A stretch of DNA of 64,000 nucleotides from Chryseomonas sp014190935 (lineage in GTDB: Bacteria; Pseudomonadota; Gammaproteobacteria; Pseudomonadales; Pseudomonadaceae). Numbering within the stretch: the stretch's first letter is position 1; the number at the start of each line of letters is the position of its first letter. A program made the translations under genes and the position numbers. This document shows positions 45,354 to 54,212 of the stretch, in pieces. The notes beneath the pieces are model-generated. The model was not told the origin of the DNA, searched no databases, and worked only from the letters and a program-made list of their open reading frames with translations. Location of the stretch: contig NZ_JACHVV010000002.1 in NCBI RefSeq assembly GCF_014190935.1, forward strand, positions 1 to 64,000. The letters are read 5' to 3'.

Positions 45354-46919
45354 TCAGCGATTGAAGCGGGCGGTGAGGTCGTGCAGGTAGTCGGCCATGC
45401 CTTCCAGCTCGCGACTCAGTTCCGAGCCGCGACGGGCCTGGGCCGAGCTGTGGTCGGAAAGGTCGGCGATGCGGCTGATCTGCCGGTTGATGTCTTCGGA
45501 GACGTGGCTCTGCTCTTCCACCGCGGTGGCCATCTGCTGGCTCATGGCGGTGATGAGGCTGACCGATTCGCTGATGCCTTCGAGGGATTCGCGCACCGCC
45601 GCCGAATGGCGCTCGCTCTGGCGCGAGGTCTCTTCGCCGCGACTGGCGGTGGCCACGGCGCGGTCGGCATTGGCCTGGAGGTTGGCGATGATCTGGTGGA
45701 TCTGCTCGGTGGATTCCCGGGTGCGGGAGGCCAGCGAGCGGACCTCGTCGGCCACCACGGCGAAGCCGCGACCGGCCTCACCGGCGCGGGCGGCCTCGAT
45801 GGCGGCGTTGAGGGCCAGCAGGTTGGTCTGCTCGGCGATGGCGGTGATGACGTCGGCGACGCTGCCGATGCTCTGGGTCGAACTGGCCAGTTCGCCCACG
45901 GCCTGGCCGATGTCGCTGACCGCCGCGCCGAGTTCACGCATGGAGGTCAGGCTCTCTTCGGCCTTGTCGCGCCCGGAGTGCACCAGGCTCTCGGCGTTGG
46001 CCGCCGCCTGGGCGGTCTCCTGGACGTTTTGCGAGACCTCGTGGATGGTGGAGGTCATCTGGGTGATGGCGGCGGCGGACTGGTCGGTCTCGTGGCGCTG
46101 CTGATCCAGCAATTCGGCCTCGGACTGGGCCAGCTGGGAGGATTCGCGCGCCTTGACGCGTACGCTGTCGCCAACGTCGGCCAGCCGGGTCAGGGCCGTC
46201 TGCAGGCGCGCGGCTTCGCTGTGGAGCGCCAGATCCAGGCGCGCCGGGGCGCCGCACTGGTCGCTGTAGGTCGGGGCCACAACGGCGCTGGAAAACATCT
46301 TCGGATGATCGGCGAGGATGCGCTCGATGCTGGCGCGCTGACGATAGAGCTGGTGCGCGCTGATGCCCAGCAGCGCCGCGACGATGAGGACCGCCTGAGT
46401 TGTGTCATCGAGCATGAAGTGGCCGCTCAGGATCACCCCGGTGGCCGCCACCGTCGACCAGCAGGCGGCAATGGCGCTGCCCAGGCGGCGCGTCATGGGC
46501 ACGGGGGCCTTGCCGGCATTGATGCGGGCATAGAGTTCGCCGGCGCGCCGGACTTCGCTGGTGCTGGGCAGCGAACGCACGGATTCGTAGCCGATCACCC
46601 GGCCCTGTTCGAGGATCGGGGTGACATAGGCGCTCACCCAGTAGAAATCGCCGTTCTTGCAACGATTCTTGACGATGCCCATCCACGGCTTGCCCTCCTT
46701 GAGGGTCGCCCACATGTGGCCGAACACCGGCGGCGGCATGTCGGGATGACGCACCAGGTTGTGCGGACTGCCGATCAGCTCCTCCCGGGTATAGCCACTG
46801 ATGGCGATGAAGGCCTCGTTGCAGTAGGTGATGTTCCCCTGCAGGTCAGTGGTGGAGATGAGTCGTTCTTCTTCCTTGAAGGTACGGCCTTGCTGAGTGA
46901 CCGGCAAATTCGTGCGCAT
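45354..46919 (-). CDS. aer: Aerotaxis receptor Aer (PAS-type chemoreceptor)
   Basis: 521 residues. The N-terminal PAS domain (TTDLQGNITYCNEAFIAISG, RNKNGDFYWV-type sequence RCKNGDFYWV) binds FAD in Aer. A hydrophobic stretch at about 145-195 anchors it, and the cytoplasmic signalling domain (AALNAAIEAARAGEAGRGFAVVADEVR) forms the tip that contacts CheW/CheA. Length equals P. aeruginosa Aer as I recall it. It mediates swimming toward preferred redox states or oxygen. No periplasmic sensor domain is seen. Confidence 0.93.
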   Translation of the reverse strand: MRTNLPVTQQGRTFKEEERLISTTDLQGNITYCNEAFIAISGYTREELIGSPHNLVRHPDMPPPVFGHMWATLKEGKPWMGIVKNRCKNGDFYWVSAYVTPILEQGRVIGYESVRSLPSTSEVRRAGELYARINAGKAPVPMTRRLGSAIAACWSTVAATGVILSGHFMLDDTTQAVLIVAALLGISAHQLYRQRASIERILADHPKMFSSAVVAPTYSDQCGAPARLDLALHSEAARLQTALTRLADVGDSVRVKARESSQLAQSEAELLDQQRHETDQSAAAITQMTSTIHEVSQNVQETAQAAANAESLVHSGRDKAEESLTSMRELGAAVSDIGQAVGELASSTQSIGSVADVITAIAEQTNLLALNAAIEAARAGEAGRGFAVVADEVRSLASRTRESTEQIHQIIANLQANADRAVATASRGEETSRQSERHSAAVRESLEGISESVSLITAMSQQMATAVEEQSHVSEDINRQISRIADLSDHSSAQARRGSELSRELEGMADYLHDLTARFNR

Positions 46920-47026
46920 GCGGGTGCCTTATCTAGCGGGTTATCTACTCCGTGCGACATCAACCAGTTCAATGGTGGCCAACTGCCTGCACAGGCGCCA
47001 ACGGTAACCATTTGGTTATCGTCATA

Positions 47027-47926
47027 CTAACTATCGGCATGTTGCATCTGGGCTTTAAGGATGCGCTGAAAACTCTGGATAAGCGGCTCTCTTCCACGCC
47101 CTCGACGGCTGATGAGGGAGAATGGCGCCTGATAGCCGAAGGTGGCCGGTTGCAGCGCCTTGAGCCGGCCCTGGTCGACCCAGGCGTGGACATAGTGCTC
47201 CGGGAGATAGCCGATATAGGCGCCGGAGAGGATCAGGATCAGCTGTGCCTCCATGCTTTCCACGGTGGCGGCGCTTTCCTTGAACCCATGGCGAGCGAGT
47301 TCGGCCTGACTCCAGTAGCCGCGCCGCACCATCCGCTGGCGGGTGATCACCTCGGCGGGAATGCGCCGCTCCTGGAACAGCGGATGGCGATCGCTGCAAT
47401 AGAGCCAGTGTTGCTCGCGATACAGCGGCTGATAGACCACTCCGTTCATCCGTGCGGAAAAGGCACCCACGGCGAGGTCCAGCCGTCCTTCCAGGACGCC
47501 GAGCTGCAATTCATAGGGGCTGGTCACGGCCAGGTGCAGGTGCACGCCGGGATAGTCATGGGTATAGCGGCCGATCACCTCGGCCAGCGGCAGCGCCGGT
47601 TCGCTGGACAGCGAATCCAGCACGCCGAGGTTGAGGGTGCCGCTCAACTCGCCCCTGAGTGTGGTGGCGTAGCGTTCGAAGCCCTCGATCTCGCCCAGGA
47701 TGCGCAGGGTTTCCTGATGAAAGAGTTCACCCTTGCTGGTCAGGGCGAAGCCACCCCGGCCGCGATGACAGAGGGTCACGCCGAGCTGGCCTTCCAGCTG
47801 GCTCATGTAGGTGCTGATGGCCGAGGTGGACAGGTTCAGTTCCTGCTGCGCCGCGGCGAATCCCTGGTGGCGTACCACGCAGGCGAACAGCTTGAGCAGG
47901 CGGATGTCGTGGAGGGCATTGGCCAT
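47027..47926 (-). CDS. gbuR: LysR-family regulator of the guanidinobutyrase locus
   Basis: 299 residues. The helix-turn-helix is FAAAQQELNLSTSAISTYMSQLE, followed by the effector domain. It is divergent from gbuA with 135 bp between starts, and a palindrome (47968-47983) that fits a LysR box lies between. By position and family it should activate gbuA in the presence of 4-guanidinobutyrate. GGAGTCC ahead of the ATG. Confidence 0.75.
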   Translation of the reverse strand: MANALHDIRLLKLFACVVRHQGFAAAQQELNLSTSAISTYMSQLEGQLGVTLCHRGRGGFALTSKGELFHQETLRILGEIEGFERYATTLRGELSGTLNLGVLDSLSSEPALPLAEVIGRYTHDYPGVHLHLAVTSPYELQLGVLEGRLDLAVGAFSARMNGVVYQPLYREQHWLYCSDRHPLFQERRIPAEVITRQRMVRRGYWSQAELARHGFKESAATVESMEAQLILILSGAYIGYLPEHYVHAWVDQGRLKALQPATFGYQAPFSLISRRGRGREPLIQSFQRILKAQMQHADS

Positions 47927-47967
47927 GGCGGACTCCGGTGGACGCGGCCCGGCAGTCTAGCCATTAG

Positions 47968-47983
47968 TTCAGAAATCTCTGAA
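47968..47983. promoter_or_regulatory. LysR operator in the gbuR-gbuA intergenic region
   Basis: Perfect inverted repeat TTCAGA-AATC-TCTGAA, containing T-N11-A spacing typical of LysR sites. It is 41 bp from the regulator start and 78 bp from gbuA. Confidence 0.6.
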
Positions 47984-48061
47984 GTGATTTTTTGCCCGGG
48001 CCGATTCTTCGGCCGACGGCGGCTTTGCACAATCGGGTCATCAGCACAACGAGGATGACCC

Positions 48062-49012
48062 GTGGAAAAGATCCTGCACCAGCCGCTGGGCGGCAACGAG
48101 ATGCCCCGTTTCGGCGGCATCGCCAGCATGCTGCGACTGCCTCACCTCACCGCCCCCCACGGTCTCGACGCCGCCTTCATCGGTATCCCGCTGGACATCG
48201 GTACCTCGCTGCGTTCCGGCACCCGCTTCGGTCCGCGGCAGCTGCGCAGCGAATCGGTGATGATCCGGCCGTACAACATGGCCACCGGCGCCGCGCCCTT
48301 CGATTCCCTCAGCGTCGCCGACCTGGGCGACGTCGCCATCAACACCTTCAACCTGCTCGATACCGTGCGGCTGATCGAGGAGCATTACGACCGGGTGCTG
48401 GAGCACGATGTCATCCCCCTCACCCTGGGCGGCGATCACACCCTGACCCTGCCGATCCTGCGCGCCATGAAGAAGAAGTACGGCAAGATCGGCCTGGTGC
48501 ACGTGGATGCCCACGCCGACGTCAACGAGCACATGTTCGGCGAGAAGATCGCCCATGGCACAACCTTCCGCCGCGCGGTGGAGGAAGGCCTGCTCGATTG
48601 CGACCGGGTGGTGCAGATCGGCCTGCGCGCCCAGGGCTACGCCGCCGACGATTTCGACTGGTGCCGCGAGCAGGGTTTTCGGGTGGTCCAGGCCGAGGAA
48701 TGCTGGCACAGATCGCTGACACCGCTGATGGCCGAGGTGCGCGAGCGGGTCGGGGGCGGCCCGGTGTATCTGTCCTATGACATCGACAGCATCGACCCGG
48801 CCTGGGCGCCGGGGACCGGCACGCCGGAGATCGGCGGCCTGACCACCATCCAGGCACTGGAGATCATCCGCGGCTGCCAGGGCCTCGAGCTGGTGGGCTG
48901 CGACCTGGTCGAGGTCTCGCCGCCCTACGACACCACCGGCAACACCGCGCTGCTTGGCGCCAACCTGCTGTACGAAATGCTCTGCGTGCTGCCGGGGGTG
49001 GCCTACCGCTGA
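48062..49012 (+). CDS. gbuA: Guanidinobutyrase (ureohydrolase family)
   Basis: 316 residues, GTG start with GAGGA upstream. Metal ligands of the binuclear Mn site are H126 (GGDH), D149, H151 and D153 (VDAHAD), then the SYDIDSID pair in the C-terminal half. The N-terminus (MEKILHQPLGGNEMPRFGGIA, a close match to the P. aeruginosa enzyme as I remember it) and the neighbouring transporters separate it from agmatinase. It hydrolyses 4-guanidinobutyrate to GABA and urea in arginine catabolism. Confidence 0.9.
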   Translation: MEKILHQPLGGNEMPRFGGIASMLRLPHLTAPHGLDAAFIGIPLDIGTSLRSGTRFGPRQLRSESVMIRPYNMATGAAPFDSLSVADLGDVAINTFNLLDTVRLIEEHYDRVLEHDVIPLTLGGDHTLTLPILRAMKKKYGKIGLVHVDAHADVNEHMFGEKIAHGTTFRRAVEEGLLDCDRVVQIGLRAQGYAADDFDWCREQGFRVVQAEECWHRSLTPLMAEVRERVGGGPVYLSYDIDSIDPAWAPGTGTPEIGGLTTIQALEIIRGCQGLELVGCDLVEVSPPYDTTGNTALLGANLLYEMLCVLPGVAYR

Positions 49013-49149
49013 CCCTTACTGGTGCGGCGACCCGCCATGACGGTCGCCCACCCGCTGTCTTTTCGCTGCCGAACACCGGCGGACCGCCTGGTCCGCCGAC
49101 AACAAGAACGCGGGTCCAGCCTGCGTATAACCGTGTCGAGGCGTCATCC

Positions 49150-50655
49150 ATGGATCATCATGACGGCATCACCCGTATCGAAACCTTTGGCGTCGAGCAG
49201 ATTCCCGACGACGAACGCCATGCCACCCCCTTCGACCTGTTCCGCCTGATCTTCGGCGGGGCCAACACTTTCGCCACCGCCGTGCTCGGCAGCTTTCCGA
49301 TCCTGTTCGGCTTGTCCTTCCAGGCCGGGGTGCTGGCCATCGCGAGCGGGGTCCTGTGCGGCGCCCTGATCCTGGCGCCCATGGGGCTGTTCGGCGCGCT
49401 CAACGGCACCAACAACGCCGTCTCCTCCGGTGCCCACTTTGGCGTCCGCGGCCGTATCGTCGGTTCCTTTCTCTCGCTGCTGACCGCCATCGCCTTCTTT
49501 TCGCTGTCGGTCTGGAGTTCCGGCGATGCCCTGGTGGGCGGCGCCCAGCGCCTGGTCGGACTGCCGGAGAACGCCCTCAGCCTGGGGCTGGCCTACGGGC
49601 TGTTCGCCGTGCTGGTGCTGACGGTGTGCCTCTATGGCTTTCGCTTCATGCTGTGGGTTAACAAGATCGCCGTGGTCAGTGCCAGCCTGCTGTTCCTGCT
49701 CGGTATCCCGGCCTTCGCCGGCAGCTTCGAAGCCGGTTACGCCGGCACCCTGCAAGCGGGTCAGCCGGGCTTCTGGGCGGCTTTCGTCGGCGCGGCCCTG
49801 GTGGCCATGAGCAACCCGGTGTCCTTTGGCGCCTTTCTCGGCGACTGGTCGCGCTACATTCCCCGGCAGACGCCGCGCTGGCGCATCCTGCTGGCGGTGA
49901 TCGCGGCCCAGGCCGCCACCCTGATCCCCTTCCTGTTCGGCCTGGCCACCGCGTCGCTGGTGGCGACCAGGGCGCCCGACTACATCACGCAAAACAACTA
50001 TGTGGGCGGCCTGCTGGCCATCGCGCCCACCTGGTACTTCCTGCCGGTGTGCCTGCTGGCGATCATCGGCGGCCTGTCCACCGGCACCACGGCGCTCTAT
50101 GGCACCGGCCTGGATCTCTCCAGCGTGCTGCCCCGGCTGTTGACCCGGGTGCGCGCGACCCTGCTGATCGGCCTGGCGGCCATTGCCTTCATCTTCATCG
50201 GGCGCTTCAGCTTCAACCTGGTGCAGAGCGTATCGACCTTTGCCGTGCTGATCGTGACCTGCACCAGCCCCTGGATGGTGATCATGATCCTCGGGCTGGT
50301 GGTCCGCCGTGGCTTCTATTGCCCGGACGACCTGCAGGTGTTCACCCGCGGCGAGCAGGGTGGCCGCTACTGGTTCCAGCATGGCTGGAACTGGCGCGGC
50401 ATGGGCGCCTGGATTCCCAGCGCCCTGCTCGGCCTCGCCTTCGTCAATCTGCCCGGTCAGTTCGTCGGGCCCCTGGGCGAGCTGGCGGGCGGCATCGACC
50501 TGAGCCTGCCGCTGGCCCTAGGCAGCGCCGCCCTGCTCTATCTGCTGCTGCTCCTGCTGTTCCCGGAACCGGCTGCCGTCTATGGCCCGGCCGGTCCGCG
50601 GCGCCCCAGACGCAGTCGTGCCCGCACCGCGCTTTCCGGCATCAGCGCCGCCTGA
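49150..50655 (+). CDS. NCS1-family cytosine/purine/allantoin-type permease
   Basis: 501 residues with 12 predicted membrane spans. The CodB/NCS1 pattern RLIFGGANTFATAVLGSFPIL is at the N-terminus and GALNGTNNAVSSGAHFGVRG in the first third. In this locus it likely carries guanidinobutyrate or a related guanidine compound. It starts 137 nt after gbuA. A short hairpin (GGCGGACC-GCCT-GGTCCGCC, 49078-49097, no T-run) lies in that gap. Confidence 0.85.
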   Translation: MDHHDGITRIETFGVEQIPDDERHATPFDLFRLIFGGANTFATAVLGSFPILFGLSFQAGVLAIASGVLCGALILAPMGLFGALNGTNNAVSSGAHFGVRGRIVGSFLSLLTAIAFFSLSVWSSGDALVGGAQRLVGLPENALSLGLAYGLFAVLVLTVCLYGFRFMLWVNKIAVVSASLLFLLGIPAFAGSFEAGYAGTLQAGQPGFWAAFVGAALVAMSNPVSFGAFLGDWSRYIPRQTPRWRILLAVIAAQAATLIPFLFGLATASLVATRAPDYITQNNYVGGLLAIAPTWYFLPVCLLAIIGGLSTGTTALYGTGLDLSSVLPRLLTRVRATLLIGLAAIAFIFIGRFSFNLVQSVSTFAVLIVTCTSPWMVIMILGLVVRRGFYCPDDLQVFTRGEQGGRYWFQHGWNWRGMGAWIPSALLGLAFVNLPGQFVGPLGELAGGIDLSLPLALGSAALLYLLLLLLFPEPAAVYGPAGPRRPRRSRARTALSGISAA

Positions 50656-50718
50656 TCCCTGAACCCTGTCACGGGGTCGGTGCGCCCGGCCCTGTCCAGT
50701 CCTGCAAGAGACTCCGTC

Positions 50719-52098
50719 ATGCTCCTGGATATTTCCGTCGTCCTGGCCTACGCCCTGGCCATGCTGCTGCTCGGCTGGTACGGCATGCGCCGCGCCCGCA
50801 ATCAGGAAGAATTCCTCGTCGCCGGTCGCAACCTCGGTCCGGCCTGCTACCTGGGCACCATGGCCGCCACGGTGCTGGGTGGCGCCGCCACCGTGGGCAC
50901 GGTGCGCCTGGGCTACGTCCACGGGCTGTCCGGCTTCTGGCTGTGCGCCATGCTGGGCGGCGGCATCCTGGTGCTCAATCTGTTTCTCGCCAAACCCCTG
51001 TTGAAGTTGCGCATCTACACCGTGACCCAGGTGCTGGAACGGCGCTATACGCCCCTGGCCCGCCAGGCCAGCGCCGCCATCATGCTGGTCTATGCGCTGA
51101 TGCTGAGCGTGGTCTCGGTGCTGGCCATGGGCACGGTGATCCAGGTGCTGTTCGAACTGCCCTTCTGGAGCGCCATCCTGCTCGGCGGGAGCGTGGTGGT
51201 GATCTATTCCAGCATCGGCGGCATGTGGTCGCTGACGCTGACCGACATCGTCCAGTTCGTCATCAAGACCGCAGGCCTGATGTTCGTGCTGCTGCCGATC
51301 TGCCTGACCCGGATCGGCGGCTGGGACGCCCTGGTGGCCAAGCTGCCGGCCAGCGCCTTCGCCCTGACCACTCTCGGCTACGACACCATCTTCACCTACT
51401 TCCTGATCTACTTCTTCGGCATCCTCATCGGCCAGGACATCTGGCAGCGGGTCTTCACCGCCCGCAGCGAAGGCGTGGCGCGGGTGGCAGGCAGCCTGGC
51501 CGGCGTCTATTGCGTGATCTATGGCCTGGTGGGCGCGCTCATCGGCATGTGCGCCCGGGTGCTGCTGCCGGATCTCGCCGACGCCAACAACGCCTTCGCC
51601 GCCATCGTCCGCAGTGCCTTGCCGGACGGCATCCGCGGCCTGGTGATCGCCGCGGCCCTGGCCGCCATGATGTCCACCGCCAGTGCCGGCCTGCTGGCGG
51701 CCTCCACCACCCTGACCGAGGACCTCCTGCCGCGACTGCGCGGCGGCCGGGCCTCGACCCTGGGCATGGCCCGGTTGTTTACCCTGCTCACCGGTCTCGC
51801 CGTGCTCGCCATCGCCCTGCTGGTCAATGACGTCATCGGCGCCCTGACCCTGGCCTACAACCTGCTGGTGGGCGGCATCCTGGTGCCGCTGCTGGGGGCC
51901 ATCCTCTGGCCGCGCGCCACCACGGCGGGTGCCCTGGCGAGCATGCTGCTGGGCTCCGCAGCGGCCGTCGTCTTCATGCTCAAGGACGGCCTGGAGGCCA
52001 ATACGCCGATCTATTTCAGCCTCGGCCTGAGCCTGGTCAGCTTCATGGTGGTGAGTCTGCTCACGGCGCGCCCTCAGGTGGCGGCGCGGGCTGCCTAA
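50719..52098 (+). CDS. Sodium:solute symporter (SSS) family transporter
   Basis: 459 residues with about 13 membrane spans. The SSS pattern (LAMLLLGWYGMRRA, YLGTMAATVLGGAATVGTVR) is clear. Start at MLLDISVV with GCAAGAG ahead; the frame is open upstream to another ATG 13 codons earlier, but this is the family-like start. It is probably a second importer for the guanidine compound. The last 4 nt overlap the convergent P450 stop. Confidence 0.85.
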   Translation: MLLDISVVLAYALAMLLLGWYGMRRARNQEEFLVAGRNLGPACYLGTMAATVLGGAATVGTVRLGYVHGLSGFWLCAMLGGGILVLNLFLAKPLLKLRIYTVTQVLERRYTPLARQASAAIMLVYALMLSVVSVLAMGTVIQVLFELPFWSAILLGGSVVVIYSSIGGMWSLTLTDIVQFVIKTAGLMFVLLPICLTRIGGWDALVAKLPASAFALTTLGYDTIFTYFLIYFFGILIGQDIWQRVFTARSEGVARVAGSLAGVYCVIYGLVGALIGMCARVLLPDLADANNAFAAIVRSALPDGIRGLVIAAALAAMMSTASAGLLAASTTLTEDLLPRLRGGRASTLGMARLFTLLTGLAVLAIALLVNDVIGALTLAYNLLVGGILVPLLGAILWPRATTAGALASMLLGSAAAVVFMLKDGLEANTPIYFSLGLSLVSFMVVSLLTARPQVAARAA

Positions 52099-53357
52099 CC
52101 GCCCGACCGGCGGGTCCGCTGCACCGCCTGGACTTCGCTCAGGAGCAGGCCGCTGGCCGGGCGCATCGGCATCCGCGCCAGGTCGATGCGCAGGTCCTGG
52201 GTAGGCACCTGGTAGGTCATGTCCTGCAGCAGCAGGCGCAGGGCGGAGGTCATGAGTTCCAGGGCGATGCCTTCGCCTGGACAGCGGTGCTGGTGGGCCA
52301 CCTCACCGCCGCCCTGGGGTACGAAGGCGACCCCTGGAGGCTGTTCCGCGAGAAAGCGCGTGGGATCGAAAACCTCGGGACGCTCCCAGCTGCGCGGATC
52401 GCGATTGGTGCCATAGAGATCCAGCAGGACGCGGGTGCCGCGGGGGAAGGCGATGCCGTGCCAGTCGAAGGTCTCCCTGACCCGCGCCACGGTGAAGGGA
52501 AAGAAGGCATAGAAGCGTCGCACCTCCTGGGCGAAGGGTACCCGGGCGGCGGGATCGGCCCTCAGCCGCTCGCGCCAGGCCGGTTGCTTGTACAGGGCCA
52601 GGGCGGCGAAGGTGGAAAAGCGCGCCACGGCCACCGTCGGCCGCAGCACATTGAGCAGCTCCACCGCCGCCACCCGTGGCGACAACGGTTGGCCGTCCGC
52701 CTCCCGGTGCTGCGCGATCAGTGCCAGGGCGCTGCCGGCGGGGGCGTGCTGCTGGCGAGCTTGCTCGATCTGGCGGCCGAGCCAGAGTTCCAGCCGGCGT
52801 CGCGCGCGGCGGGCACCCAGGTTGGCCGGGCCCACGCTTGCGCCCCCTTCGATCAGGGCGACCAGCTCGGCGCAGCGCTGCCCTTCCTCGTCCATAGCCA
52901 GGGCGACTCCGGCCCAGTCGCAGACCGCGCGCGTATAGAGAAGATGCAATTCGTCCAGCAACACGATCTCGCCGCGGCGCTCCCAGGCGGGCAATCTGGC
53001 GCGCCACTCCTGCTCCACCCGGGCGATCAAGGCTTCCACCCGCGTCGCTCGGGTGATCTCGAGGAACACCGCCTTGCGCTGGCGATGGGCCGCGCCATCC
53101 AGCCCCTGGACGCCGCCTTCGCCGAACAGCGTCTTGCGCAGCTGGCGCGGCGCGGCATCCATCCGGGTGAAGCGCTCTTCGCGATAAAACAGCTCCACCG
53201 CAGCCGGGCCGCGCAGGCAGAGGGTGGGCTGCAGGAGCAGGCGCGTGGCGAAGACGTCGCTATCCAGGCGTTCACAGCGATTGCTGATGAAGGCATAGCC
53301 CTCGCGTAGCAGTGCCAGGCTCGAATCGAAGGCCGGGAGCTTGGGCAGGATGGACAT
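52095..53357 (-). CDS. CYP152-family P450 fatty-acid peroxygenase
   Basis: 420 residues from MSILPKLPAF with AGGAG ahead. CYP152 hallmarks are present: the heme cysteine C359 lies in HRCPGEG after PQGGGE, the carboxylate-binding pair is R239-P240 (LRPTVAVAR), and Q84 (GVQGLDG) sits where P450BSbeta also has Gln. OleT decarboxylases have His at that position, so hydroxylation by H2O2 at the alpha or beta carbon of fatty acids is predicted, not alkene formation. No redox partner gene is nearby, which suits a peroxygenase. It is divergent from the YjdF-family gene. Confidence 0.88.
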   Translation of the reverse strand: MSILPKLPAFDSSLALLREGYAFISNRCERLDSDVFATRLLLQPTLCLRGPAAVELFYREERFTRMDAAPRQLRKTLFGEGGVQGLDGAAHRQRKAVFLEITRATRVEALIARVEQEWRARLPAWERRGEIVLLDELHLLYTRAVCDWAGVALAMDEEGQRCAELVALIEGGASVGPANLGARRARRRLELWLGRQIEQARQQHAPAGSALALIAQHREADGQPLSPRVAAVELLNVLRPTVAVARFSTFAALALYKQPAWRERLRADPAARVPFAQEVRRFYAFFPFTVARVRETFDWHGIAFPRGTRVLLDLYGTNRDPRSWERPEVFDPTRFLAEQPPGVAFVPQGGGEVAHQHRCPGEGIALELMTSALRLLLQDMTYQVPTQDLRIDLARMPMRPASGLLLSEVQAVQRTRRSGG

Positions 53358-53558
53358 CGAGGGCTCCTGGGTTAAAGAAAGGACCTGCCCGTGGGACCGC
53401 CGGCAAGCGGCGCCGGTGCCTCCGTCGCGCTTGCGGTTTTTGCCAGCGAAGCCGCGCCGGCACGGGACCGCTGCGCTCGAACGGCAGCGCCCGAATCCCG
53501 GTCCATGCTGCTGGGATCGCCGTCGCGATGCTCCGCTTTCCGCACAAGGCGCCTGTGT

Positions 53559-54212
53559 TTGAACACCACCCGCTGCTCTCGTCTGCAACTCACCCTGCTG
53601 CTGATGCTGGCGCTACTGACCCTGACGCTCGGCTGGGCACCCCTCGACCGTCTGACCTGGATGATCGAGCAGTTGCTGGTGATCGTTGCGCTGTTGGGTG
53701 TCGCCCTGGTGCAGCGGCGCTTCTTGCTGTCGGCCGGCGCCAGCCTGCAACTCTGCGGCTTTCTGGTGCTGCACCAGGTCGGCGCCCACTACACCTACTC
53801 CCAGGTACCCTACGACGAGGCCTGGCAGGCGCTGACCGGTGTTCGCCTGGACGAGGCGCTGGGCCTGAAGCGCAATCACTACGACCGGCTGGTGCATTTC
53901 GCCTATGGCCTGCTGCTGGCGCGGCCCGTTCGCGAGGTGGTCCAGGGCCTGAGCGGACTGCGCGGCTGGCGGAGCGCCTATGTGGCCCTGGAATTCGTGC
54001 TGGCCTCCTCGGCCGGCTACGAGCTGATGGAATGGCTGGGCGCCGACCTGCTGGCGGGCGCTGCCGCCGAAGCCTTCGTCGGCGCCCAGGGCGATCCCTG
54101 GGATGCGCAAAAGGACATGGCCCTGGCCTTTCTGGGCGCCCTGCTCTCGCTGGTCTGCCGCCATGGCTGGCCCGAGCGCCGCGGGCCCCGCCCGGGCGTT
54201 GGCTCGGCTTAG
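53559..54212 (+). CDS. YjdF-family (DUF2238) inner membrane protein
   Basis: 217 residues with five or six membrane spans. NHYDRLVHFAYGLL and the glutamate in SSAGYELMEW are family features. I prefer the TTG start (53559) with AAGG 9 nt upstream over an ATG at 53505 that has none; the first hydrophobic segment (LQLTLLLMLALLTLTLGW) begins soon after. The function is unknown. The stop overlaps the stop of the convergent DHA kinase by 3-4 nt. Confidence 0.75.
   Translation: MNTTRCSRLQLTLLLMLALLTLTLGWAPLDRLTWMIEQLLVIVALLGVALVQRRFLLSAGASLQLCGFLVLHQVGAHYTYSQVPYDEAWQALTGVRLDEALGLKRNHYDRLVHFAYGLLLARPVREVVQGLSGLRGWRSAYVALEFVLASSAGYELMEWLGADLLAGAAAEAFVGAQGDPWDAQKDMALAFLGALLSLVCRHGWPERRGPRPGVGSA

Noticed and set aside
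52095..53357. OleT-type fatty acid decarboxylase
   Set aside because: The position that is His in OleT is Gln (Q84) here, as in the hydroxylating P450BSbeta.
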